Shown here: positions 14,201-23,851 of the stretch, in pieces | Numbering within the stretch: position 1 is the first letter of the stretch | How the letters are laid out: every line of letters begins with the position of its first letter | From: Mytilus galloprovincialis | Lineage: Eukaryota; Mollusca; Bivalvia; Mytilida; Mytilidae | NCBI RefSeq assembly: GCF_965363235.1 | Contig: NC_134841.1 | Span: forward strand, 64,315,078-64,379,077 | Reading direction: 5' to 3' | Length of the DNA: 64,000 nucleotides | Translations under genes and position numbers: made by a program | Notes under the pieces: model-generated | The model's database searches: none | The model's input: only the letters and a program-made list of their open reading frames with translations | What the model was told of the DNA's origin: nothing

Positions 14201-14997
14201 CAGTCGGATTGTTATGTGAAGGTAATCCCATATCTATATTTGATATTTCTTTCTTATATTCAAGTATTTACCATACAACTGTATTTGTTAGCTTCACAAT
14301 AAGTCTCTACGGTATTACATGCCGGATCACTTCTTTTGTTTCTAGTTGGAGCTGTCAAGAAGGAGTGTGCTTCATGACTCGGTATTTTCCAAGGAGCTTG
14401 TACTTCTGCATAGTGTGCGATAGATAATTCTACAAATCAAATAAGGTAAGCATTCGGATAGAGATAAAGGAAACGTTATTATATGTCAATGACTCAGATT
14501 ACACTACATTACATTTATCCTGTTACTTATATTTACCGTTGATAGAGGAAGTTTTTCAAAGAAAAGTAATCAAATTAATATTCATTTAAATAGAGTTATT
14601 ACTGAAACTTATAGGATAAAATGGTTGATATACACAGAATAGCGTCTTTAATAATTTAATGTGTTTGATGTATTTTTTGTTAATATACAGGAAAAGCGCA
14701 AGAAGATGCATAACATGCTGGAAACATCTTTCTATATCTTATTATGAAATAAAATTTCAGTTTTGTTCTATTTTGAGAACAAAATGTTTACCTGGCCAAT
14801 ATTAAATCTAAGTACCTTAAAATAAAATTTGAGAGCTTTAAGAACCTATTTGCTTTTTGCTTTGCGGGGTAACATTTGACTTTTTGATCGTCCTCTTAGT
14901 ATATTCTGTGTTGATTTTGTTGTTGTTCTGTGGTATTTGGTTATAAAAACTTACCAATCAGAATTAAGATGAAATAATAATTTAAAAGGGCCATCAT
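2175..14997 (-). CDS. Multi-EGF-domain secreted/membrane protein, 5' part of gene (11 exons seen)
   Basis: Spliced gene read on the minus strand; the 3' end lies beyond the left edge. Exons found, in gene order: 14955-14997, 14272-14429, 13657-13771, 12424-12540, 11387-11500, 10703-10816, 8273-8386, 7884-7997, 7088-7201, 3372-3485, 2175-2288. Every boundary has AG/GT and the phases are compatible throughout. The protein starts with a hydrophobic signal sequence (residues 1-19), then a short segment ending in a dibasic RNKRSD site (44-49), a unique region with nine or so cysteines (52-105), then eight EGF-like modules of about 38 residues. Most modules carry the D-I-N/D-E-C start typical of calcium-binding EGF. 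All EGF exons are symmetric phase 1-1, so any can be skipped or duplicated without a frameshift. It resembles fibropellin/Notch-type EGF arrays, but without the C-terminal part the orthologue and function cannot be named. It acts outside the cell or at its surface by inference from the signal peptide. Confidence 0.85.
2507..2653. repeat. 147 bp hairpin MITE in EGF-gene intron region
   Basis: The left arm GACAATAATAGTGCATTGAC (from 2507) and right arm ending GTCAATGCATTATTATTGTC (to 2653) are reverse complements over about 29 bp with one indel or mismatch. The GC-richer centre contains GGCTCTGCCGAGC. It lies between EGF exons 10 and 11. Confidence 0.75.
2660..3370. other. Intron between EGF exons 10 and 11, no gene seen
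   Basis: AT-rich, no recognisable exon, RNA gene or named repeat. Confidence 0.4.
3372..3485 (-). CDS. EGF gene exon 10: calcium-binding EGF module 7
   Basis: 114 nt, phase 1-1. Begins [10 protein letters not shown]; ends [13 protein letters not shown]. Intact splice sites. Confidence 0.9.
3490..4145. other. EGF-gene intron, no gene seen
   Basis: Nothing supported beyond AT-rich intron sequence. Confidence 0.4.
4147..4292. repeat. 146 bp hairpin MITE
   Basis: Almost the whole element is one inverted repeat. ATCGCCGTATTTAAATATC at the left pairs with its complement at the right end, and the pairing continues through AAAATAAGACAAC and TGACCGAACG. The centre (ATTAAACGAGTGCGCAGCACGAGTTTAAT) is itself palindromic. 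The design matches the elements at 2507 and 50574: long AT-rich arms and a small GC-rich loop. Confidence 0.8.
4560..4935 (-). repeat. Dispersed mussel repeat / 3' tail of Penelope-like element
   Basis: On the minus strand this contains GGATTTGTTATCACATAAGC, CACATGTGGAGCAGGATC and the AGTTTGGCTGTCCGTTTTGT-like phrase. The same block occurs on the plus strand at 16700-17030 and partly at 39345-39530 and 43500-43690. It directly follows the Penelope-like reverse transcriptase relic, so it is probably that element's 3' region plus a fused repeat. Confidence 0.65.
4880..6060 (-). pseudogene. Penelope-like element reverse transcriptase relic
   Basis: Three broken minus-strand reading frames, in order from high to low coordinate, carry reverse transcriptase features of Penelope-like elements. 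6058-5720 has [20 protein letters not shown]. 5592-5389 has QTVGIPM...[14 protein letters not shown] sequence and FRYID, where the catalytic YxDD motif is broken by a stop. 5274-5083 has [18 protein letters not shown]. Frameshifts and stops separate them and a segment is missing, so this is a dead copy. It lies inside an intron of the EGF gene in the same orientation. Confidence 0.75.
6300..7086. other. EGF-gene intron, no gene seen
   Basis: AT-rich, without a recognised exon. A phrase like the hammerhead-repeat tail (GGACGCACGAAATAATAAAGTATAAT, 6258-6283) may be a decayed fragment, too short to call. Confidence 0.35.
7088..7201 (-). CDS. EGF gene exon 9: calcium-binding EGF module 6
   Basis: 114 nt, phase 1-1. 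Begins [10 protein letters not shown] and shares the T-C-T-D-H-V-N string with module 5. Confidence 0.9.
7205..7880. other. EGF-gene intron; decayed hammerhead-repeat fragment near 7600-7665
   Basis: Mostly featureless. Near 7625-7655 the minus strand reads GTAGACGAAATGCGCGTATC then GCAATTTTAATCCTGATA, which is the 3' half of the hammerhead repeat family seen intact at 52063. Confidence 0.4.
7884..7997 (-). CDS. EGF gene exon 8: calcium-binding EGF module 5
   Basis: 114 nt, phase 1-1. Begins [10 protein letters not shown]. Very close to modules 6 and 7, which points to recent exon duplication. Confidence 0.9.
8273..8386 (-). CDS. EGF gene exon 7: EGF module 4
   Basis: 114 nt, phase 1-1. Begins [13 protein letters not shown] and [12 protein letters not shown]. 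Six cysteines in EGF spacing. Confidence 0.9.
8390..10160. other. EGF-gene intron, no gene seen
   Basis: About 1.8 kb of AT-rich sequence without a supported exon, RNA or repeat family. Confidence 0.4.
10175..10250 (+). repeat. Dispersed repeat fragment (GGTCGGGTTGTTGTC family)
   Basis: CTTGTTGTCTGCTCTATGGT...GACACATTCCCCATTTCCATTC is shared with 13490-13560 and 19740-19815, so three copies lie within 10 kb. No coding capacity. Confidence 0.6.
10703..10816 (-). CDS. EGF gene exon 6: calcium-binding EGF module 3
   Basis: 114 nt, phase 1-1. Begins D-I-D-E-C, with PCQNGGTC and [12 protein letters not shown]; the full calcium-binding EGF consensus is present. Confidence 0.9.
11200..11335 (-). 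repeat. Dispersed repeat (ATCATACCACATCTT family), minus orientation
   Basis: ATGTGGTATGATTGCTAATG, AACTATAGGTCACCGTACGG and the AATGAGCAAAGCCCATACCG phrase match the reverse complement of the repeat at 32110-32255. It sits in an EGF-gene intron. Confidence 0.65.
11387..11500 (-). CDS. EGF gene exon 5: EGF-like module 2
   Basis: 114 nt, phase 1-1, splice sites intact. Six cysteines; begins E-I-N-E-C and contains PCQNGATC and CSCPPGY. Confidence 0.88.
11510..12420. other. EGF-gene intron with a mollusc-type SINE-like repeat at about 12050-12240
   Basis: 12060-12240 reads GATTGATTGATGATTGTTTG, GTTTTAACGCCACTTTTAAG, GGTGGTGGAAGCCGAAGTGT and CTGACAATCCTAGTCAATTA. I recognise this as a dispersed repeat common in bivalve and gastropod genomes. 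The rest is featureless. Confidence 0.5.
12424..12540 (-). CDS. EGF gene exon 4: EGF-like module 1
   Basis: 117 nt, phase 1-1. Six-cysteine EGF pattern (DDPC ... PCENGGTC ... CQCEPGW ... C). It starts DDPC, not D-I-N-E-C, so it probably binds calcium weakly or not at all, unlike the later modules. Confidence 0.85.
12550..13240. other. EGF-gene intron, no gene seen
   Basis: AT-rich with short chance frames only. Confidence 0.4.
13260..13570. repeat. Dispersed mussel repeat, composite
   Basis: Contains the ACTGAGGGAAACCAATCAA and GGAACAAAAGAAACACTGAA block, also at 19915-19990 and 22215-22290, followed by TATGACGTCCATTATCACTG and the GGTCGGGTTGTTGTC block, also at 19640-19815. Order and orientation differ between copies, so these are mosaics. 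Confidence 0.55.
13657..13771 (-). CDS. EGF gene exon 3: cysteine-rich, unassigned module
   Basis: 115 nt between a T-rich acceptor and GTAACTAC donor, entering in phase 0 and leaving in phase 1. It has six cysteines with spacing (YCGLGHTC ... CYLSTPCP ... GC) that is not the EGF pattern. With exon 2 it forms a compact cysteine-rich region before the EGF array that I could not assign. Confidence 0.65.
14272..14429 (-). CDS. EGF gene exon 2: propeptide-like segment with dibasic site
   Basis: The acceptor TTGATTTGTAG and donor GTAAATAC bound 158 nt in the frame of exon 1. It encodes the end of the signal peptide, a linker with an N-K-R-S dibasic motif (a candidate proprotein-convertase site) and three cysteines. 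It ends in phase 0. No known domain recognised. Confidence 0.65.
14955..14997 (-). CDS. EGF gene exon 1: signal peptide
   Basis: Two consecutive ATG codons (14997 and 14994) open a run of 14 codons, mostly Leu, Ile, Tyr and Phe, followed by a GTAAGT donor. The reading frame continues in phase 1 into exon 2, giving a signal peptide with a small residue (Ala19) near the likely cleavage point. I chose the first ATG; the second would remove one residue only. Confidence 0.7.
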
Positions 14998-14999
14998 GT

Positions 15000-16690
15000 T
15001 TCTGTGAAGAGAAAAAAACAAAGTTAAACATATCCTTGCGTGATGTGCTTTTGTACTTATAATAATTTTTACTGCTTACGGTCTTCACTGTTGAGTTTTT
15101 ATTCACATGTTTACCCAAATTTTAAAAGCGTGTTCTGTCGAATGTTTTAAGGTATCTAGATTTTTTTGATAAGGCTTTCTGCTATTTTTTTCTGTTTCCG
15201 ATTATCTTCCGATTTTCGTATGTCAAAAGACGGCGTCATATGTTTTCGTATGAAGTAAAAAAAGGATCAGTACACGGGACAGGAAACGACCATAAAATAC
15301 AGTAATGAGTATTTTCTAAAGCCCAGGATCTGATAATTGCTGGAATCATAACAAGAACTATCTTTAAAAAAGATATCCGACGTATTTAAATTTGAGTATA
15401 TGTTTAAAATATCATTTCGATAACCCTCAGAAGCACAAATATACCATTTAAATAACGTTTTCTCTGTTTGTGTTCAGTATTCTCGGTCCTCGTATCTTTC
15501 TATTTACATTCACCAAAACCCCGCGGAAATCTCACATGCGTAGGTGCGTTCTAAAAGTCATGTACGTTCGTACAACAAAGTTTACATTAAAAATTATATA
15601 ATTGTCCCAAATAAAGAGCTGTCACGGATGCAAAGAGCTATTGGAGAAACAATTATTTTAATAAAAATATAAATCTTTGTAAGATCTAGTTCCAATATCT
15701 ATAGTTTTTTCACTAGCTTCCATCACGATATAATTAACGAGACGTTTTTTTCAAACACAACCAAATCACCCACCATGAAAGCATTTTGTTTAATCACAGA
15801 AAAGATTTTCGAGCATACGTATTCTGTTGCCATAGTTAAGCGTCCTTAAGTACAAAGGGCACAAACCGAAACTATACCGACTACGTCGGAAAAAAAGTTA
15901 CTTGATAATTTTCAGTACGAACAGTAACTAGTATATAGCTTTTGGTTGATGCTTCATGTGCTGAAATTGAACCATTGTGATTTTTTTGGGGCACTGGGTT
16001 TCTACAAAAGTATTAATTAAGTGAATTTAAAATGCATTTTCAAAATTTGTGATTAAATGTAAAAAGTTAAAGACTGTTTTCATCTTGATGTATTAAGGAT
16101 GTATAAAAAGAAATATAAATTTTATATAAGAACCCTGTTGATTTGAACTCGCTTATTTGTAACAAAAACGACAAAACAAAAACATGACAGTCACATGTCT
16201 TGAAGATCCAGTGTCTGACAGGCAAACGACATAGCTGAACTTCATGTAACCCTTCAGAATGTTTCTCAACAACTATTCGAGTGAAGCATATTTTTAAAGC
16301 GACTTTAAATATGTTTTAAATGTGTCACGTTGTAGCGTTGTTGTTGTTTCAAATGTAGAAACCTAAAGACACCTCACAATGTACGCATGGATGCAATTTG
16401 GAGGTTGTTTAAAACCTATTTTTCTATGATTAAATATCGAATCAAAATAAATTGGCGAAAGCGTATAGAAAACAATGGTACATCACAAAATAAACACAGA
16501 ATGGAACCTTCTGTCTGGATCATAAAAAAATATAGGTGAAAACACTGTCCAAATAGGTGATATTTGGGTACCGTCACGTAATACGCATTCATATATTTGT
16601 TCTAATATTGTGGTTATTGTATTTGCATTTGATCTTTGGCTGTACATTAATTGAAAAATTAGTCAGGCAAGTAAAACAAAGCATACCTTA
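15000..16690. other. Upstream region of the EGF gene, no gene seen
   Basis: The promoter of the EGF gene (first ATG at 14997, minus strand) should lie here or in an upstream non-coding exon. No convincing TATA box, CpG island or other motif can be singled out in this AT-rich sequence. Confidence 0.35.
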
Positions 16691-16699
16691 AACCGTCAG

Positions 16700-17030
16700 C
16701 TAATGTATCGGATATGTTCCTTACGTCGTAACTACAATCCCCTTCCCGTTCATGAATGTGACCTACCGAATTAGACTATTTACCGGATTTGTTATCACAT
16801 AAGCAACACGACGGGTGCCACATGTGGAGCAGGATCTGCTTACCCTTCCGGAGCACCTTAATGCACCCTAGTTTTTTGGTGGGGTTCGTGTTGTTTATTC
16901 TTTAGTTTTCTATGTTGTGTCATGTGTGCTGTAGTTTGTTTGTCTTTTTCATTTTTAGCCATGGCGTTGTCAGTTTGTTTTAGATTTATGAGTTTGACTG
17001 TCCCTTTGGTATCTTTCGTCCCTCTTCTCT
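16700..17030 (+). repeat. Dispersed mussel repeat / Penelope-like 3' tail
   Basis: Same block as 4560-4935 but in the opposite orientation: GGATTTGTTATCACATAAGC, GTGCCACATGTGGAGCAGGA and AGTTTGACTGTCCCTTTGGT. No reverse transcriptase sequence was seen next to it here. Confidence 0.65.
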
Positions 17031-18700
17031 AATGAAATGAGGAAGCCGAACATTCATTTAATGGCATGTCATTTTGACAAAGAATAAATAAAGGCAACAG
17101 AGGTATACCGCTGTTCGAAGGTCATCAATTGATTGAAAGACAACAATTCGGATTACAAACTAAAACCGAGGGAAACACATCAGTTTTAAAAGGAAAACAA
17201 CTGAACAACAGAAACGAGTCATTTCGAATACCGGCTTGAAAATTCTACTGTTCGATGACTACTTTTTATTATCAAAGATACTTATTCATAAAATACAAAA
17301 TAGTATATAATTGGCGCTTAGTAATCTACAACAGCCTACTTGAAAATAATTTTAAAAGAATTAAATTTACTACAATATTTTTATATCTTGTCTCTATTTT
17401 AAAAAATGGAAAAATAACTGTTTGAAATGAAATTTTTAATTTGTCATATAAGCTTCTAGATTTATTTGTTTTATTTGTTTTTTTTTTTTTAACTTAGTTC
17501 AATAGATATATTTGATACGGTGCATTTAATATGAATACATTTATGAAAATCTATAGAGCAGATCATTTTGATTTTTACAATAAATATTCTTGAAAATTTA
17601 ATGTCCTCTTTTAAGTAAGTTTGAACAGTCCATATATTATAGACACATATTTGCTGACATAGATATCTAAACAATGATGGTAAGAATGGAAGTATCTGGA
17701 TAATAAACATCCCCTTCTCCATGTTCTCTTGGGATAGAGAACTACAACAAAAAGAGTCATTTTAGAAATTATTTCCTATGTTGTGTTGGAGAGAGACTAT
17801 GTACTAATGATAATTTTAAAACCATTCATAGCCATGTTGTGAAGTGTTTTTCAATTACGATTACAGTTAAGACATTTCTTCACTTATATCACTTTTCATG
17901 TCATCAGATCGTCTTTAAAATGTCTTTGTCTAAATATACTATCGAAAACCAGGATTCTGGTATCAAATGTCTTGACTCTAGCATTTCTGGTGAAGTTTTA
18001 TTGTATCTTTCTGGTAGGGAAACATTTTGTAACTACCTTTTGCTTATGGTTTCCGATTGCCGCTTTGATACCTTTTTTCAATGATGTTACGTAAGCCTTA
18101 CATTATAAAAGGACAGAATGGGAAGTCTAGTGCGCTTAGAATCATTTTCTTTAAATCTTTGCAATCTCAATTATAATTTTGGCCCTTCATCGTCATGAAA
18201 GGTAAAGGTAATAAAGTGTCACATAAATAATAAAACAATTATATTTACAAACATTTAAAAAAAAAATGCAAATATTAAACCAAGGTATATTTCATAATAA
18301 TATCCTTTATCGAATGAATTATGTCGAAAGTTTAAAGTTATGTTTTCTATCTACGAAGGTTGGGTATCCTTTACAATTAAAATTATGAACTACTTTCGTG
18401 AAAAGTACGTGTCAACATTTAACCACTTTAAAACTTTGTGTAAATCTTAAAATTAAATTGAAATAAATAAATTGTTTTTTCAAGAGATTTTGAAATTAGT
18501 ATTTTATTTTATTGTAACCTAACTGAGAGATACATTATATTTGATATTGTTTACTTTTGCTGACGGCACAGTTACGTCGACTGTCTACCAATATGTTGTG
18601 GGGAGGGGGTACTTGTCGTGTAGTTATTCTTTAAAATTCGACGATTATTACTTTGTCAGAGTGAGTTATTAACTAATAGTATTACTAGTTCAAATTAATA
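17031..18700. other. No gene recognised; one unidentified open stretch near 17839-18084
   Basis: 17085-17260 has a decayed copy of the GGCAACAG...GAGGGAAACACATC repeat. 17839-18084 (+) is an 81-codon frame without recognisable domain or splice context; it may be a chance frame or a retroelement remnant. The rest is featureless. Confidence 0.35.
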
Positions 18701-18704
18701 TCAA

Positions 18705-18960
18705 CGTACTTTGACAAATGGAGAACAAGCCAAACAACAAACTTTGATTTTTTTCGAAAAAATAAGAACTTTCTTATCCCAGGCATATATTACCTTAGCC
18801 GTATTTGGCACAACTTTTTGGAATTTTGGATCCTCAATGCTCTTCAACTTTGTACTTGTTTGTCTTTATAAATATTTTGAGCGTCACTTATGGGTCTTAT
18901 GTAGACGAAAAGCGCGTCTGGCGTACTAAATTATAATCCTGGTACCTTTGATAACTACAA
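18705..18960 (+). repeat. Hammerhead-type retroelement repeat, decayed monomer
   Basis: Shares TTATCCCAGGCATATATTAC, CTTAGCCGTATTTGGCACAA and CGCGTCTGGCGTACTAAATT with the intact copy at 52063-52480. The catalytic core reads CTTATGG instead of CTGATGA, so the ribozyme should be inactive. Confidence 0.7.
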
Positions 18961-19609
18961 AGACTGCACATATTGATTACCAAAATAAAAGATTAGTCAA
19001 GAAAAGAAAAGTGTCAGACTACAAAGAATTCTTTAAAATTAGTTTCAACTTTATACATAACATATTTTAGAATATAAGTAAAATAACCTTCTGGTTAACT
19101 GAAGATCACCGCTTCTTATATGTATAAACCAACTTCAATTAGTCAAAAATGTGTTAGTGTTTATACCATGCAGGCATATACTTGTAATTGGGGTAAAAAG
19201 ATTTGTATCCAATGATTTAAACTTCTTCCACGTAAATGACAATTATTTTGATAAATTAGTAAATACTTATGATTTGAATAATAGTCACGCAAAAGTTAAA
19301 AGTATTAAAAATGTTTAAATTGTCAAAAGAACCAATTATAATAAGTTTTACTAGTTCTGCTACACGGAAGTAAAGGAAAAACCAGTGCCACCTTAATCAG
19401 TTTCAACTTGTCAAAACAATCCTTGAAATATTTCTTTCAATTCATATGTAAAACGCAGTACGTAATGTCGTTTGTTTATTCTACATTGGCTAAAGGTATA
19501 TGGGTAGGGTTAAGATCTCACAAAACATGTTTAACCCCGCCATTGTTGTGCCTGTCCCAATTCAGGAGAATCTGGCATGTGTAAGTCTTGGATGTATTTT
19601 TTCTTAAAG

Positions 19610-20000
19610 TTTGGTTCATTATAATTTTGTTTCAGGTTTAAGTATGACGTCCATTTTACAGAACTATTACACATTTGTGTTAAGGAGCCAGCTGAAGCTG
19701 GGTGCGAGATTTGGGGAAAACGTGTTGAATAGCCATTGGTGGCCTTGTTCTGTTTTCTGCTCTATTGGTCGGGTTGTTGTCTCCTTGACACATTTTCTAT
19801 TTCCATTTTCAGTGTTATTCTCTCCGTTGATGGTATTAAAAACAGCATAGATGACGGCAACAGTAGTATACTGCTGTTCGAAATTCAAAAATCGATAAAG
19901 AAAAAACAAATCCGGGTTATAAACTGAAACTAAGGGGAACGCATTAAATATAAGAGATCTACGACACAACAGAAAAATAACATTAAAATGTAACACACAA
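19610..20000. repeat. Dispersed mussel repeat, composite
   Basis: Contains AGTATGACGTCCATTTTACA, GGTCGGGTTGTTGTCTCCTT and, further on, GACGGCAACAGTAGTATACTGCTG with AAACTAAGGGGAACGCATT. These blocks recur at 13260-13570 and 22145-22300. Confidence 0.55.
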
Positions 20001-20164
20001 GAGACGAACTATGATATAACAATGGCCATTTTCCTGACTTGGTATTTTAAGCATTTTAAGAAAAAAAATGGTGGGTTAAACCCGGTTTTGCATGACAGGA
20101 CTACAATACAAATAATTGGGAGAAAATATAGGACAAAGAATCACACGATTAAATAATAACCAAC

Positions 20165-20345
20165 AAAAGGTACCAGGTTAAACAAATTAATACGCCAGAC
20201 GTGCGTTTCGTTCACACAAGACTAACCAGTGACGCTCAGATGAAAAAAGTTTGAAAGCCAAAACAAATACAAAGCTAGAGAGCATTGAGGATCAAAAGTT
20301 TCACAAAAGTTGTGACCAATACGGCCAGGGGTATCCGCCTGTGAC
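20165..20345 (-). repeat. Hammerhead-type repeat, decayed, minus orientation
   Basis: The minus strand reads GAGCGTCACTGGTTAGTCTT then GAACGAAACGCACGTCTGGC and GGTACC. This is the hammerhead repeat with a mutated core (CTGGTTA), and with the upstream CCGTATTGGTCACAACTTTTG part retained. Confidence 0.7.
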
Positions 20346-20349
20346 AAGA

Positions 20350-22140
20350 ATGTCCTTATTATTTAGAATAATTCATACTTTTGCAAACAGTAAATTTAAT
20401 GAAATGACTATATAAAAGATATACATGATAAAACTGAAGTAGTGACTATCTACAGAATAAAAACGATACATCACAAAAATACACAGCCAGTGCAACGCAC
20501 AAAGTGACGTCACATTTGAATATCTAAAACGTGTTCTCAAAGTTATGAAAGAATTTAGATGGAATTCAAGATTAGATTTGTAGAAAAGATATATGAACAG
20601 AGTTTTTAGTAGGGGCAGCATACTTGATTTTCTACCACATTAATGTTTTGCGCTATTCATCATGTACTTTTTTATCTAGAGCAATTATTTGATTTTAAAT
20701 TGAGAATCCTTACTTTAAGAACATATATACGACAGTCATTTACTAATGAATAACCTAGGCTTATACAGAAATAACTCTTCAAATTAAATATACTATGTCT
20801 GAAATTTAGAAAAACAAGCTTAGTTATGAAATTAGTGTAGCCAATGCCTTGCTTGTGATCGTTTCACTCGCAGAAATAAAGTTATAAGTCCTATTTTAAT
20901 TTTCAATATTAGTGTATATCATATACTAAAACCCCAATGTTGCCTAGTAAATAATTTTTATAGAAAAAATTGCAGGGTGTTACTAACCAAAATGAAAATA
21001 TTTTTATTCGAAAGACAATGTACACATAATTTCAAAGTTAGGTTTGATTTTTTTTTATAAGAACTTCGTTCTTAAAGTTTTGTACAAAATTACGGTTTTG
21101 AGCACCTTTAGGTGATAATAGTTTTTTTTTACTCTGCGTTGAAATAAAACTTTATATCTTACAGGCATCAGAGTATACACATTGTGCTTTGATACTGTAC
21201 ATTTAATTTAGAATTGAAAGACCACTACACAATAATCGAGTTGTTACATTTATTAAGAGGACATTGGCCCACATAAAATCTCAGTTTCAAAGCGTCGAAT
21301 TACGATTTTAAATGACGATAAAGTACATCAATTATACTAACTTAATTCACAATTCGTCACAAGATATCTATCTTAAATACAGATATGTACCAGGTTAATA
21401 AAGGCAATAGTAGAATACCACTGTTGAATAGTCATAAATCTTGTTATTTTCAATCAAATGTTAAAAACAATATTTATAATCGATTGTTTCACTGTAAGTT
21501 GTATTCAATTGAATAGAATATATAATACAAAAGGAAAAGTTGAAGCGGAAGCGGAAGTTTTAGTATAACTGTTTAAAACAAATTTATGCTTTTCTTTATA
21601 AAACTGAACAGTTTTTGAAAATAAAACATGTTCAAAATTATCAAGTCGCTCATAAGAATCAGAATCTGGATATTTATTATTCTAGTCTAGGTCCCTTGGT
21701 GCGTAACATGATATGTACACACACACACAAATAATACATTGTGATTTATAACAGAGAAACATAATTTTACATTTAAATGAAAAATTAAAGTTCATATAGA
21801 TATTATCATGAAATAGCTACATATATTTCTTCATTTCATTTAAATATAAATCACTAACTAATTTAGTTCCATTCAGCCGGGAAACCATTAAAATAATCTT
21901 CGTCGTTACGTATATTAATCTACATTTCGTCTAACATCTATTGTTAACATAATTCTCTAAATATGTCAGGGAAGGAAAATGTTCATGAAAAAATTATCAA
22001 ACAAAAGTTTAAAAAGAATGTTTTTTTTTAAATTAGCTCGATCATGAAATTTCACATTTAGATATATTGATGAAGTTCTTTCCAGTAACAATCCAAACTT
22101 TTCTTATTGGGTCCATCGATATATCCTCCAGAACTAGCGA
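20350..22140. other. No gene recognised
   Basis: AT-rich intergenic sequence. Only scattered simple repeats such as ACACACACACA (21719-21729) were seen. Confidence 0.35.
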
Positions 22141-22144
22141 TTGA

Positions 22145-22340
22145 ATTAAGGCAACAGTAGTATACCGCTGTCCGAAATTCATAAATCGATTGACGAAAAA
22201 AAAAGGGTTACAAATTAAAACTGAGGGAAACACATCGAATATAAGAGGAGAACAACGACACAACAGAAACAAAACACTAAAATGCAACACACCCATAAAC
22301 GAATTATAATATTACATAGCCATTTTCTTGACTTGATACA
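22145..22340. repeat. Dispersed mussel repeat (GGCAACAGTAGTATACCGCTG family)
   Basis: GGCAACAGTAGTATACCGCT, ATTCATAAATCGATTGACGA and AACTGAGGGAAACACATCGA match the repeats at 17090-17200 and 19857-19990. Confidence 0.55.
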
Positions 22341-22344
22341 AGAC

Positions 22345-23845
22345 ATTTTAAGACAAACCTCGAATTTGACATAAGCGGTCATTTCAATACCAGAATCTAT
22401 AATAGGCAATACGATTTTAATTTTGAAATTATAAATTTTCCCAATCTTAACTGATACCAACTTCACCAGCATATGGAATATACATTTCCCAACTCAGTCG
22501 GTATTCAAAACTTGCATCTGCTTCTCACTCTATAAAAAGTCACCAGTGTATGAGCAGAAATATTATAATCCATTGCTATATCAAGAACGTATCGTCTGAA
22601 AATACCAAGACCTGGTTAGTAAATGTTCCGTATCGACTTCACAAATAATACATGATGATCTTCAAAAATAGATTCTAGGTACTGACGCTGTTTGTCATTT
22701 TAATTACGTATAAAAGTTTACTTGTTTTGTGCTTTTATATTTTTATCCTTTACCGTTTACTTCATTTTTGATTGTATACATATGACGGTACTTATACATC
22801 CCGTCATTGTGATATTGTGCTATGATTTTTGAATATTGTTTATAGTTTTTGCTTATGTTCTTTGTCTACATGCCCTTTTGTGTTTCTCTTTGCAAACCGT
22901 TATTTGTTTTTATAGTGATTAGGATTACACAATGTTGACACCAATTTGAGACGTTTTTAACATTTATGTCGATTTGTTTGATCGCACATTGATATCAATA
23001 TAACGGAATTCAATGCAACTTTCATACAAGGGAGATGTTAAGCTAGCTATAAAACCAGACAAATATTTAAAGATGCACATAAATAGCTCATATTTTTATA
23101 ATTTTATCATAGAAAAAAAAACAAAAAAAAACATAAATCTTACAAAATACAAAATCCTCATGAATGGAAAACATAAACAACAATAAAATATGGATTTCAA
23201 CAATGAAAAAAAAATGCTACCATAAAGTCAACTATTAAAACAAAGCACCGACATGACAAAATGCGAAATAATGCATACCCAAAAAAACAAAGACTGATTT
23301 CTGGAATAGAAAATAAACAACAGAACACTAATAAAATAGATTTCCACCACCAACAACCACCGTATTACGTAAGGTCTGTTGACTTGTTCTCCCTTACGTG
23401 GTTCCTTACAACAGGTGTGACTGAATTTTTGAATATATTCATGTTGAGTGAGTATCTAAGATTATTTTGGGACCATGTTACATCAGAAAAGGTATATTCA
23501 AATTAACGATAAGACATCTTTAGTCATAATGATGGATTTCCTAAAAACAAATGAGATAGATAACTGTGTTTCTATTGTACATTTCCTTCTGCATTTAGAC
23601 AATATTAACCTATTTGTTGTGTTAGTCTAACATGAATAAAGCATATCAGTATAACATGGTTATTGCCTATTTAAGAATCTTAATTCCTGCTCATAATGTT
23701 CAAGACACTTTAGTAATCATTTTATAACAAGAAGTTATTGGATACTCGTTTGTAAGTTGCTGAATCATAAGCTCCAATATAATCTTAGTCCAGATCACTC
23801 TCAGAAATATAACTGCATATTAATTGTACAAATTTGTGACAACTT
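22345..23845. other. Downstream flank of the GPCR gene, no gene recognised
   Basis: AT-rich. It should contain the 3' UTR of the minus-strand receptor gene, but no clear AATAAA signal was identified on the minus strand close to the stop codon. Confidence 0.35.
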
Positions 23846-23851
23846 CTGTCT

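Noticed and set aside
17839-18084. 81-codon plus-strand frame
   Set aside because: No recognised domain, no splice context and no start evidence; noted as an unidentified stretch only.
18711-18929. 72-codon plus-strand frame
   Set aside because: It lies entirely inside a copy of the hammerhead-type repeat.
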